Assembly (NCBI GenBank): GCA_905181865.1
Contig: CAJIZG010000005.1
Coordinates: 540,705 to 604,704, forward strand
Origin: Urechidicola croceus
GTDB taxonomy: Bacteria; Bacteroidota; Bacteroidia; Flavobacteriales; Flavobacteriaceae
DNA length: 64,000 nucleotides
Direction of reading: 5' to 3'
Of this stretch, positions 45,517 to 54,260 are shown piece after piece. Position 1 is the stretch's first letter. Each line of letters starts with the position of its first letter. The translations under genes were made by a program, and so were the position numbers. The notes beneath the pieces are model-generated. The model was not told the origin of the DNA and searched no databases. It saw only the letters and a program-made list of their open reading frames with translations.

Positions 45517-45558
45517 AAACCCTTAATAATCTTATAATTAGGATGTTGAGGGTTTTTT
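45517..45558 (+). terminator. Terminator after tRNA-Gln
   Basis: AAACCCTTAA (45517-45526) pairs with TTGAGGGTTT (45546-45555) with one G-T pair, followed by T residues. Confidence 0.7.
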
Positions 45559-45809
45559 ATTTCTTTTCTAGTCAACCATTAGTCAACTTAATGGAAAAAA
45601 GCACTTTTTTACAATAGTAATTCCTTATAATCTTAATATTCTGTTTCTATATTAGGCAAGTACTTCTCCAAATACTTACCAGTTTTAAAACTATGAACCT
45701 CAACTATTTTGTTTGTATTTCTGTAACAGAATTTTCTCAAATATAAGAGATTCCATATTACTATCCTATTCCATAAGTAGCCCAATAATTCCTAACTACT
45801 TAATTTACA

Positions 45810-45911
45810 GGTAAAAAAGCTATGGGGCATTCATCTATAAATGTAAGTTTAACCTATTTAAGAGGTTTAGAAATAGCTGAATTAAAGGAGGAGGATATGC
45901 CTTTAATATAA
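45810..45911 (+). pseudogene. 3' remnant of a tyrosine-family integrase
   Basis: The last 33 codons of a site-specific recombinase survive: AMGHSSINVSLTYLRGLEIA then ELKEEDMPLI and a TAA. The MGHSSIxVxLTYLRGLE block, with the catalytic tyrosine in TYLR, is the usual C-terminus of Bacteroidota phage/ICE integrases. The frame is closed upstream and no other integrase part is recognisable. It lies about 300 bp from tRNA-Gln, a typical integration target. Confidence 0.82.
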
Positions 45912-45938
45912 AAACCCCTACTAATTAAGTAAGGGTTT
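45912..45938. terminator. Hairpin after the integrase remnant
   Basis: AAACCC-C-TACT pairs with AGTA-A-GGGTTT, with a C/A mismatch pair inside the stem. It works best on the minus strand, where a T-run follows. Confidence 0.55.
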
Positions 45939-46053
45939 AAATCTAATACATTGATTCGATTTTATTCGTTTAAAACTATTATTGTTTCAATAATCTTATT
46001 CCTTTCGTCAACCCTTACCTTACTGATACTTCCATTTTTCATATAATTGATAA

Positions 46054-46377
46054 AAACTTGTCTTTTTACTATCATTATCAATCTTGTTTCAAAGTTGTGT
46101 CAGTTTTAATACAATAAGTTATCATAACTTACCTTATCAAACACTTAGAAAAATAGAGGTAAAAAAACTTGACAAAAAAAGAATTAAAGGGCTATTAATT
46201 TCTGTAGATGAAACAGCCGTTATTTTAGAAAATAACGGATTAACTCAAACAATTCTCAAGAATGAAATTTACGATGTTAAAATCAGAAGTTTTTCGCATT
46301 TAAAAACTGCCACAATAGGCTTAACTATTCTTATTGGGACTATTCTGATTTTACCTCCATTCCCCCCCCTACTTTAA
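46054..46377 (+). CDS. Small lipoprotein-like protein with a damaged start
   Basis: The frame opens at 46054 straight after a stop codon and reads KLVFLLSLSILFQSCVSFNT, a lipoprotein signal peptide with the lipid-attachment cysteine in FQSC. It lacks a start codon. Removing one base from TTGATAAAAACTTG just upstream would give TTG-AAA-AAA-CTT (MKKL), so a one-base insertion probably broke it. A TTG at 46084 lies inside the signal and is an unlikely start. The middle part (KRIKGLLISVDETAVILENN) looks like a small beta domain; the end has a hydrophobic helix and then a run of eight C residues. Family not recognised. Confidence 0.5.
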   Translation, partial: KLVFLLSLSILFQSCVSFNTISYHNLPYQTLRKIEVKKLDKKRIKGLLISVDETAVILENNGLTQTILKNEIYDVKIRSFSHLKTATIGLTILIGTILILPPFPPLL

Positions 46378-46757
46378 GAGTTAATCAGAACAATTGTTTT
46401 AATTAATTCCTAAATAAACCATGGGCATAGAATTAAAGGAAGAAGATACTTTTCTTAACCTTTACTTTCGTTTCTTTTATTCTAGAGATCATTATATTAC
46501 AACTCAATGTATTCAACGAAATAGGTCGAAATCGGTTCAAATTTCATTGTTATAAAAATTTAGATATAATCCGAATATTTTCAAAAATGTAAAAAAGTTA
46601 ATACGCAATAGTATAGTTTCTGTTCATTTCAATCAAATGAGTGCATAGGGGGTGCATCAAGAATACTGTGAAAAAAGGAAGTGATATTTTTGCAGTAAAT
46701 ATTAGGTGTTATTTTATGTAATGCTAACTATCAGTTTTTGATTTGTTTTTAATTTAT
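46378..46757. other. Intergenic region, no gene recognised
   Basis: About 380 AT-rich bases between the lipoprotein-like gene and the IS copy. A 44-codon frame from the ATG at 46422 (MGIELKEEDTFLNLYF) is open but has no support. The stretch ATAGGGGGTGCATCAAGAA at 46645-46663 resembles ATAGGGGGCATCAGAA at the left edge of the second IS copy. Confidence 0.4.
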
Positions 46758-48070
46758 TGTATAACGTCAGCAAAAAGTGAACTTTTAAAGGGATTTATCT
46801 AAGAGATAGGTTTTATTATTTTTATTAACCTTTAAAAGCAAATGATATGTCTAAAAAGAAGAATACTAGTTCGTTAATTAGTGAACTAAAAAAAACAAGA
46901 AGAAACTACGCTTCAGAAGAAAAAATCAGAATAGTTATTGATGGAATGCTTGGTGAAAGCACCATTGCAGAGTTATGTCGTAAAAAAGGGATAGCCCAGG
47001 CCTTATAGTACAAATGGAGTAAAGACTTCATGGAAGCTGGTAAAAAAAGGTTGTCAGGTGATACTATGCGGGAAGCAAACACTTCTGACGTAAAAGGATT
47101 AAAAGATGAGAACCGCTCATTGAAAGAACTTAAAGTAAATAAAACTACATTTTACAAGTGGTATAAATCTTACTTGGATAATGGGTATGCTGGTTTAGTA
47201 AGAAAACAGTCTAGTCAAAAATATAGTTGGAATAGAATTAATGATGCCGACCGAGATAAAGTCGTTGGAATAGCCTTGGAGAAATCTGAATTATCATCCA
47301 GAGAACTTGCTTGGCATATCACCGACACCTATCGTTATTACGTTAGTGAATCTAGTGTTTATCGCATTTTAAAATCTAATGGACTTATTACAACTCCTAC
47401 ATTTAGAGTGATGAGTGCCTCTGATAGCTTCTATGACAAAACCACTTCTGTAAATCAAATGTGGCAAACTGATTTTACTTATTTTAAAATCTACGGTTAG
47501 GATTGGTATTATTTATCAACGATTTTAGATGATTACAGTCGTTTCATTGTTCGTTGAGAGTTATGTTCAACAATGAGCGATAGATGTAAAAAACACCATA
47601 GATAAGGCTTTATTTACAGTAGAATTACCTGAGAACAGACCTCTCAAACTACTGTCAGATAATGGCTCTTGTTATATCTCAAATGAACTCGCAGCATATT
47701 TACAAGAAAAAAATATTCATCATGTAAGAGGGAAGCCATTACATCCACAGACACAAGGAAAGATTGAAAGATATCATCGTTCCATGAAAAATGTGGTTAC
47801 ATTGGATAATTACTTTAGTCCAGGTCAACTTGCAGTTAAAATGGAAGAGTTCGTGAAGTATTATAATTTTCAGCGATATCATGAATCTTTAGAAAAACTA
47901 ACTCCTTCAGATGTCTATTTTGGAAATGGACAGAAGAAATTAAAACAACGGAAATTGATTAAAACAGAACGTTACAAGCAAGAAAACAATAGTTCCAAAA
48001 AAATCAATTAAATTTGTAAGAGTACTCTCTTAAATTTTAACCCAAAAAGTTCAAATTTGTTTGACGACAT
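46758..48070 (+). mobile_element. IS3-family insertion sequence, copy 1 (defective)
   Basis: The left end near TATAACGTCAGCAAAAAGTG and the right end (48039-48070, reverse complement beginning ATGTCGTCAAAC) are imperfect inverted repeats sharing CGTCA, AAA and TGAACTTTT. The element encodes an OrfA-type helix-turn-helix start and an OrfB-type DDE transposase. Bases 47120-48070 are nearly identical to 53367-54319. Compared with copy 2, it keeps the left end but has lost the OrfA-OrfB junction. No clear target duplication was seen; exact left end uncertain by a few bases. Confidence 0.8.
46847..48011 (+). pseudogene. Broken IS3-type transposase (OrfA/OrfB), copy 1
   Basis: OrfA begins MSKKKNTSSLISEL and has the helix-turn-helix ESTIAELCRKKGIAQAL, then a TAG at 47006-47008. 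DENRSLK of OrfA is joined directly to ELKVNKTTFYKWYKSYL of OrfB, so the junction region is deleted, probably at the short match TTGAAAGA. OrfB holds the catalytic Asp (QTDFTYF), Asp (LLSDNGSCY) and Glu (QGKIERYH). It is broken by TAG at 47498-47500, TGA at 47555-47557 and a net 2-base loss near 47575. It cannot produce active transposase. Confidence 0.88.
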
Positions 48071-48086
48071 GCACAAGGCTGAAGAA

Positions 48087-48107
48087 CAAAGTTCTTTGAC
48101 GACATAC
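48087..48107 (+). mobile_element. Relic of a third IS right end
   Basis: CAAAGTTCTTTGACGACATAC matches the IS right end (AAAAGTTC...TTTGACGACATAC) with about eight internal bases missing. It lies 17 bp beyond the end of copy 1. Confidence 0.5.
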
Positions 48108-48196
48108 AGTAAGAGCAACGGTAATAATAGGGCTAATCAACCTAACTTACCATTTATTCAGATATGAACAGATTAAAAAACTGAAAATAATTTCCT

Positions 48197-48220
48197 GATA
48201 GATAGATAGATAGGTAGATA
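48197..48220 (+). repeat. GATA tetranucleotide repeat
   Basis: Four GATA units, one GGTA and another GATA. It ends 18 bp before the -33 element of the predicted promoter of the T9SS metalloprotease gene. Confidence 0.85.
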
Positions 48221-48238
48221 AAATTTCAATATTTATTA

Positions 48239-48267
48239 TTGAAATCAATATTTTATTAGTAGATTTG
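48239..48267 (+). promoter_or_regulatory. Predicted promoter of the T9SS metalloprotease gene
   Basis: TTG (48239-48241), 18 nt, TAGATTTG (48260-48267), an exact match to the Bacteroidota pattern. The 5' leader to the ATG at 48425 would be about 150 nt. An 8-base inverted repeat (TTTCAATA/TATTGAAA) overlaps the -33 element. Confidence 0.7.
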
Positions 48268-48424
48268 AAGGAGATTTTTTTCAAAAAGATAAAAAAAGGT
48301 GCTTATTTTTTTGAGAAACGGAAAAAAATCAATTTTTAGAACCTACCTTAAAAATTAAAATTAGGCTGAAGGTATGTAATAGAACCCTTTGCCCGTAAGA
48401 ATATATCCCTAAAAATAATCTATT

Positions 48425-51400
48425 ATGATAAAAAATATATCTTTACTATTACTCTTATTTATTGCCAATACCATCAATGCACAAGAAGTATTTAATCTAA
48501 ACGATCCCCATGCCAGTTTACAAACAGAAATTCATATTTCAAAAGGTAAGTCTGCTTCAGAATTTAACAGTGCACAAAGGGTTAGAGAACTTCAAATCAA
48601 CCCAATTTTACAAAAAAAAGATCAAATAAGTATCAAAGATGTAATTGTACTTGATTTATTTAATGACAAATCATTCAAAGCCATTGTAGAAAATATTAGT
48701 GTTGATGTCAACGGTGTTTTATTAATTCGTGCAAAATTGTTGGAGTATAATTATGCCTATTGCTTAATATCTTCATCTAATGGTAAAACTTTTATTTCAA
48801 TAGAAATACCCGAAATTAATGAGTTGTATAGGTCAAAGTTTGACCATCAAAAAAACTCCTATCGTTTATTGCAAATTGATAAATCAAAACAAGTAATTCT
48901 TGAAGGAGGTTCTCCTAAAATCCCTCCATCAAAAGTTCAACAAAAGGATAATTTAAAAAAAAAGATTCAACCAGAACCTCTAAACCCAATTATTGACAAA
49001 AATGCCGCCATAAAAACAGAGAATGTCTTAAACAAACCCACTGTAATAAATGATGAAAATACTCAAGATATTGTTACGTTATTAATTGTTTATACCCCAG
49101 CTGCAGCAGCATGGGCGACTGAAAATGAAACTGGTATTAATAATACCATTAGTATGTTAATGGAAAAATCACAATTAGCCCTTAATAATAGTAATTCTTT
49201 ATTAACGCTTGAACTTGTTCACACTGCTGAGGTGGATTATACAGAGCTCGATACTGGTGATGATTTGGATAATTTAACGTATACTTCAGATGGAATTATG
49301 GACAATGTACATATTTTAAGAGACGCTTATGCTGCAGACCTCGTTATCTTATTAGGACACATTAGTTTCACAGGAGGGCTTGCGTGGTTATTAAATGATT
49401 CACCAGAAAATGGAGGGTCTCCTAATTATGGGTTTTCTTTAAATCGAGTGCAACAGGCTAGTTGGACTTTTACTGTAGTTCATGAAATAGGTCACAATAT
49501 GGGGCTAGGTCATTCAAAAATACAAAATCTTCAGCCAGGTCCCGGTTTTTATGACTATTCAGCGGGTTGGCGCTGGACAGGAAACGATGATGGCAAATAT
49601 TGTTCAGTTATGGCCTACCAAAGCGGATCCAATTATGACGATGGAATTAGTCATGCACGAGTTCCTTATTTTTCAAATCCAAGTATTAATCATCAGGGAA
49701 CTCCGACAGGTAATGCAGCAGATGGTGATAGCGCACGTTCTTTGCGAGAGACAAAAATGGCGGTTTCAGGCTATAGAGTTGATAATTGCATTTATCCTGT
49801 AGATCAGGTTTCATCATTTACATCTTCCTCAATACAGAATAATTCTATGACAATAGGTTGGACAAGAGGAAATGGAGATTCAATTTTGGTTTTAGCCAGA
49901 GCAGTGGATGCTATAAATGCAGACCCTTTAGATCGTGTATCTTATACGGCTAATGCAGCCGTTGGTATTGGGACTCAAATTGGAAGCGAAAATTTTGTCG
50001 TTTACAACGGGACAGGTACTTCAGTAGATTTAACAGCGTTAGCAGCGGGAACTACTTATAACTTTGCTCTTTATGAATATACTACTACTGAAAATTGTTA
50101 TTTGTTGGCCCCTTTAACAGGAAGTGCATTAACTACAGGATGTAATGTGTCATTTACTTATGATACGGCTACTTTTTGTGCAGATGCTGCAGACCCTACG
50201 CCAACCATTACGGGTTTAACAGGTGGGACATTCTCAAGTACAGGTGGTTTATCAATTATCCCGAGTTCAGGAATTATAGATGTTTCTACAAGTACCCCTG
50301 GAACATATTCAGTTACCTATATAACTGCAGGAACTTGTACTAATAGTTCAAGTGTTTCTGTTACTATCAATGCATTGGGAAATACGTCATTTAGTTATGG
50401 AGCGGCTGCTTTTTGTGCAGATGCTGCAGACCCTACGCCAACCATTACGGGTTTAACAGGTGGGACATTCTCAAGTACAGGTGGTTTATCAATTATCCCG
50501 AGTTCAGGAATTATAGATGTTTCTACAAGTACCCCTGGAACATATTCAGTTACCTATGCAACCATAGCTCCTTGTCCAAACAGTTCAAGTGTTTCTGTTA
50601 CAGTGTTTCCATTACCAACGGTTACATTTACAACGCCTGTGAACTTATGTGTAAATGCAGGTGTTCAATCAAGTCTTGGCGGTGGTGCGCCAGCACAGGA
50701 TACATCATTAGGAGATACAGGAGTTTATAGTGGAATAGGAGTTACAGATGTTGGAAATGGAATGTATCGTTTTGATCCTGCAATAGCAGGAGTAGGAATG
50801 CATATGTTAACCTATACTTATACAGATGGAAATGGTTGTAAAAATTCAGCATCACATGATGTTGAAGTATTTGCACTACCAAACGTAACCTTCACAGCTC
50901 CTTCAAGTCCATTTTGTCCCAATTCATCAGAGTCTGGCTTATCAGGAGGATTACCTGCAGGCGGCGTATACAGTGGGTTAGGAGTTACTGATGATGGAAA
51001 TGGAATAAGTTATAGTTTTGCATCCCTAGTAACAAATGATTTAATTGCAATAACTTACACTTATACAAATGCAAACGGATGTACAACTTCAATATCAGAC
51101 AATGTCATTGTTGAAGATAATATAGCTCCAATAATAGTTGCCCAAGACATTACAGTGCAGTTGGATGAATTGGGAACAGCAACTACCACAGCAGAATCCA
51201 TAGACAATGGTTCAACCGATAATTGTTCAATAGCAACAATGATAATTGATAAGGATACTTTTACTTGTGACGATATAGGAGAAAACAACGTTACCTTAAC
51301 AGTAACTGATGTAAACGGGAATAGCAGTACAGCTACTGTAGTTATAACTATTGAAGATATTGTTAAGCCAACAGCACTAACTCAAGACATCACAGTTCAA

Positions 51401-52261
51401 TTAGATGCTGATGGATTGGCAAGTATAACAGCAGCACAAATTGATAATGGTTCAACTGATAATTGTTCAATAGCAACAATGACCATTGACAAGGATGCCT
51501 TTAATTGCGAAAGTTTAGGAGGGAATACAGTTACCTTAACGGTAACAGATCTATCTGGAAATAGCACTACAGCAACTACTATCATTACAGTAGAGGATAA
51601 CATAGCGCCACAAGTAGTCACTAAAGATGTAGTTATTACATTAGATCAAACAGGCACTATTTCTGTTACTGCAGAAGAATTTATAGATGAAAGTTATGAC
51701 AATTGTAGTCTGTCAAGTGTACGTATTGATCGCACAAATTTTGATTGTGCAAACTTAGGAGATTATACTATTACCTTAACAGTAATAGACTCTTATGGAA
51801 ACACAGCTACTGAAACAGCAATACTTACCTTAACAGGAGATGATATAGATGGTGATTTAATAGCAGATGATTGTGATGACGATATAGATGGCGATGGTGT
51901 TGATAATGCTACTGATAATAGTCCACGTGTTAGTAATTCTGGCCAAGAAGATATAGACCGCAACGGTATAGGAGATGTTAGCGATCAAGGGGCCTTAGAA
52001 ATACCGGAAGGATTTTCTCCAAATGGAGATGGCAACAATGATGAGTTTATCATTATGGGTCTTCATAAATATCCGAATAACCGGATCCAAATTTATAACC
52101 GAAATGGAAATATGGTGTATGAATCCAACAATTACCAAAATTATTGGGATGGTATTTCCTCTGGAAAAAACAGAAAATTACCTGCAGCACCTTACTATTA
52201 TGTATTAAGTGTGAATGGCGGAAGTAAAATAGTAAAAGGCTGGTTATACATCAATTATTAA
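48425..52261 (+). CDS. Secreted reprolysin-like metalloprotease with T9SS type B sorting domain
   Basis: This 1278-residue secreted or surface protein starts with the signal peptide MIKNISLLLLLFIANTINA. A propeptide-like region of about 190 residues precedes a zinc metalloprotease domain with HEIGHNMGLGH (residues 353-363) and a Met-turn in YCSVMAYQ near 395. Then come a fibronectin-like segment (about 460-565) and two near-identical repeats starting at about 583 and 662 (FCADAADPTPTITGLTGG). Two further Ig-like parts follow, then three HYR-like repeats (about 897-1136, each with DNCS), an Asp-rich calcium-binding stretch (DIDGDLIADDCDDDIDGDG) and a C-terminal type B sorting domain from about 1190 (EGFSPNGDGNNDEF; ending GWLYINY). 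Export by T9SS with help of the next gene product is expected. Confidence 0.92.
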   Translation: MIKNISLLLLLFIANTINAQEVFNLNDPHASLQTEIHISKGKSASEFNSAQRVRELQINPILQKKDQISIKDVIVLDLFNDKSFKAIVENISVDVNGVLLIRAKLLEYNYAYCLISSSNGKTFISIEIPEINELYRSKFDHQKNSYRLLQIDKSKQVILEGGSPKIPPSKVQQKDNLKKKIQPEPLNPIIDKNAAIKTENVLNKPTVINDENTQDIVTLLIVYTPAAAAWATENETGINNTISMLMEKSQLALNNSNSLLTLELVHTAEVDYTELDTGDDLDNLTYTSDGIMDNVHILRDAYAADLVILLGHISFTGGLAWLLNDSPENGGSPNYGFSLNRVQQASWTFTVVHEIGHNMGLGHSKIQNLQPGPGFYDYSAGWRWTGNDDGKYCSVMAYQSGSNYDDGISHARVPYFSNPSINHQGTPTGNAADGDSARSLRETKMAVSGYRVDNCIYPVDQVSSFTSSSIQNNSMTIGWTRGNGDSILVLARAVDAINADPLDRVSYTANAAVGIGTQIGSENFVVYNGTGTSVDLTALAAGTTYNFALYEYTTTENCYLLAPLTGSALTTGCNVSFTYDTATFCADAADPTPTITGLTGGTFSSTGGLSIIPSSGIIDVSTSTPGTYSVTYITAGTCTNSSSVSVTINALGNTSFSYGAAAFCADAADPTPTITGLTGGTFSSTGGLSIIPSSGIIDVSTSTPGTYSVTYATIAPCPNSSSVSVTVFPLPTVTFTTPVNLCVNAGVQSSLGGGAPAQDTSLGDTGVYSGIGVTDVGNGMYRFDPAIAGVGMHMLTYTYTDGNGCKNSASHDVEVFALPNVTFTAPSSPFCPNSSESGLSGGLPAGGVYSGLGVTDDGNGISYSFASLVTNDLIAITYTYTNANGCTTSISDNVIVEDNIAPIIVAQDITVQLDELGTATTTAESIDNGSTDNCSIATMIIDKDTFTCDDIGENNVTLTVTDVNGNSSTATVVITIEDIVKPTALTQDITVQLDADGLASITAAQIDNGSTDNCSIATMTIDKDAFNCESLGGNTVTLTVTDLSGNSTTATTIITVEDNIAPQVVTKDVVITLDQTGTISVTAEEFIDESYDNCSLSSVRIDRTNFDCANLGDYTITLTVIDSYGNTATETAILTLTGDDIDGDLIADDCDDDIDGDGVDNATDNSPRVSNSGQEDIDRNGIGDVSDQGALEIPEGFSPNGDGNNDEFIIMGLHKYPNNRIQIYNRNGNMVYESNNYQNYWDGISSGKNRKLPAAPYYYVLSVNGGSKIVKGWLYINY
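50172..50557 (+). repeat. 149-bp perfect direct repeat inside the protease gene
   Basis: Bases 50172-50320 and 50409-50557 are identical, with a period of 237 bp (79 codons). They encode FCADAADPTP through PGTYSVTY. The spacers differ, so only part of each unit has been homogenised. Confidence 0.9.
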
Positions 52262-52269
52262 AGAAAATT

Positions 52270-53244
52270 ATGAAAAATGTATTTAAACAACTTGTATTTG
52301 TAAGTGCTTTTTTGATTATTTTAAAAAGTAATGCACAACAAGATCCGTTATACACACAGTATTATAATAACTTTAGTTTAATCAACCCTGCGTACTCTGG
52401 GAGTCACGGTTTGTTTACGGCTACGGCTAATTTTCGCAGTCAATGGGCTGGAGAAGCGGGTAGTCCAGAAACACAAACACTTTCATTACACGGCCCTGTA
52501 GGTAAAAAAGTTGGTTTGGGTTTATCGATTGTTAACGATAAAGTATTTGTATCAAGTGAAACCCATGTATATGCAGATTTTTCGTATTCCATAGATCTAA
52601 CGGAAGCTTCTACACTCGCTTTTGGTTTAAAAGCAGGCGGTAGTTTTTTAAACGTAGATTTACTAAAACTTGGGATAGAAAACGACCCTTTGTTTAGTGA
52701 AAACCTAAATGAATTTAACCCAAATATTGGCGCAGGAGCTTTTTACTATACCGATCGGTTTTATGCAAGTATATCGACCGTAAATATTTTGCAGACGACA
52801 CATTATGACAAAAATAGTACCGTGGTATCAAATGCTTCAAAAGAGATGATATTTTACCTTTCATCGGGCTATGTATTTAATATAAGTGACGCTTTTAAAC
52901 TCCGCCCATCCTTTATGTTAAGAGGTGTAAACGGTGCGCCGCTTTCTACGGATATTTCTACAAGTATCTTATGGCTTGATAAAATAGAATTTGGCATTGC
53001 ATATAGAATAGATACTTCAATTTCTGGATTATTCCAATTACGAGTAACAGATAATTTAAAAGTAGGGTATACCTATGACGCAAGTACTTCAGAACTTTCT
53101 AATTACAACAATGGATCTCATGAATTTTCTGTCATTTTAAATATGGGAAAATCGAGCAATAAGAGGAAAGCACCTTTTTTCTGGATGAAAAAGAAAAACT
53201 CTGAAGAAATTTTGAAAATAAAGAATGAAGATAGCGAAAATTAG
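52270..53244 (+). CDS. PorP/SprF-family type IX secretion membrane protein
   Basis: This 324-residue outer-membrane barrel has a signal peptide (MKNVFKQLVFVSAFLIILKS) and the family opening QDPLYTQYYNNFSLINPAYS, followed by repeated beta-strand sequence. PorP/SprF proteins are needed to export and attach particular type B T9SS cargo, and are often encoded right after it. Here the gap to the protease gene is 8 bp, so the pair forms a cargo-partner unit. A strong terminator lies about 30 bp downstream. Confidence 0.94.
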   Translation: MKNVFKQLVFVSAFLIILKSNAQQDPLYTQYYNNFSLINPAYSGSHGLFTATANFRSQWAGEAGSPETQTLSLHGPVGKKVGLGLSIVNDKVFVSSETHVYADFSYSIDLTEASTLAFGLKAGGSFLNVDLLKLGIENDPLFSENLNEFNPNIGAGAFYYTDRFYASISTVNILQTTHYDKNSTVVSNASKEMIFYLSSGYVFNISDAFKLRPSFMLRGVNGAPLSTDISTSILWLDKIEFGIAYRIDTSISGLFQLRVTDNLKVGYTYDASTSELSNYNNGSHEFSVILNMGKSSNKRKAPFFWMKKKNSEEILKIKNEDSEN

Positions 53245-53275
53245 TTTTCAGCGATTATTGAAAAACTCAAGACTG

Positions 53276-53306
53276 AAAAACCCAAGCAAATTGCTTGGGT
53301 TTTTTG
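53276..53306 (+). terminator. Rho-independent terminator after the PorP-like gene
   Basis: AAAAACCCAAGCAA pairs with TTGCTTGGGTTTTT, followed by a T-run. Confidence 0.9.
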
Positions 53307-53366
53307 TGTCTACTAAAAGCACGTTTTATCTAAAAAAAACGTAAACATATAGGGGGCATCAGAACC

Positions 53367-54260
53367 TTGAAAGAACTTAAAGTAAATAAAACTACATTTT
53401 ACAAGTGGTATAAATCTTACTTGGATAATGGGTATGCTGGTTTAGTAAGAAAACAGTCTAGTCAAAAATATAGTTGGAATAGAATTAATGATGCCGACCG
53501 AGATAAAGTCGTTGGAATAGCCTTGGAGAAATCTGAATTATCATCCAGAGAACTTGCTTGGCATATCACCGATACCTATCGTTATTACGTTAGTGAATCT
53601 AGTGTTTATCGCATTTTAAAATCTAATGGACTTATTACAACTCCTTCATTCAGAGTGATGAGTGCCTCTGATAGCTTCTATGACAAAACCACTTCTGTAA
53701 ATCAAATGTGGCAAACTGATTTTACTTATTTTAAAATCTACGGTTGGGATTGGTATTATTTATCAACGATTTTAGATGATTACAGTCGTTTCATTGTTCG
53801 TTGAGAGTTATGTTCAACAATGAAAGTGATAGATGTAAAAAACACCATAGATAAGGTTTTATTTACAGTAGAATTACCTGAGAACAGACCTCCCAAACTA
53901 CTGTCAGATAATGGCTCTTGTTATATCTCGAATGAACTTGCAGCGTATTTACAAGAAAAAAATATTCATCATGTAAGAGGGAAGCCATTACATCCACAGA
54001 CACAAGGAAAGATTGAAAGATATCATCGTTCCATGAAAAATGTGGTTACATTGGATAATTACTTTAGTCCAGGTCAACTTGCAGTTAAAATGGAAGAGTT
54101 CGTGAAGTATTATAATTTTCAGCGATATCATGAATCTTTAGAAAACCTAACTCCTTCAGATGTCTATTTTGGAAATGGACAGAAGAAATTAAAACAACGG
54201 AAATTGATTAAAACAGAACATTACAAGCAAGAAAAAAACAGTTCCAAAAAAATCAATTAA
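53367..54260 (+). pseudogene. Broken IS3-type OrfB transposase, copy 2
   Basis: The reading frame runs from KELKVNKTTFYKWY through the integrase core (QTDFTYF, LLSDNGSCY, QGKIERYH) to KKIN. A single TGA (53802-53804) interrupts it where tryptophan (FIVRWELCS) would be expected. The same TGA is in copy 1. Apart from this stop and the missing 5' end, the core is intact, so copy 2 is closer to the active ancestor. Confidence 0.85.

Noticed and set aside
45315-45575. Minus-strand reading frame containing GLSGCPTRTRTLNVGTKNR
   Set aside because: It is antisense to tRNA-Gln; this is a common false translation of tRNA genes.
45560-45720. Minus-strand peptide NTNKIVEVHSFKTGKYLEKY as a gene fragment
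   Set aside because: Readable but short, with no recognised family and stops on both sides.
46422-46556. Frame MGIELKEEDTFLNLYF
   Set aside because: It resembles the integrase tail ELKEEDM only over a few residues; no other support.
50413-51621. Open frames on other strands within the protease gene
   Set aside because: They are shadows of a repetitive coding sequence; composition and phase belong to the main frame.
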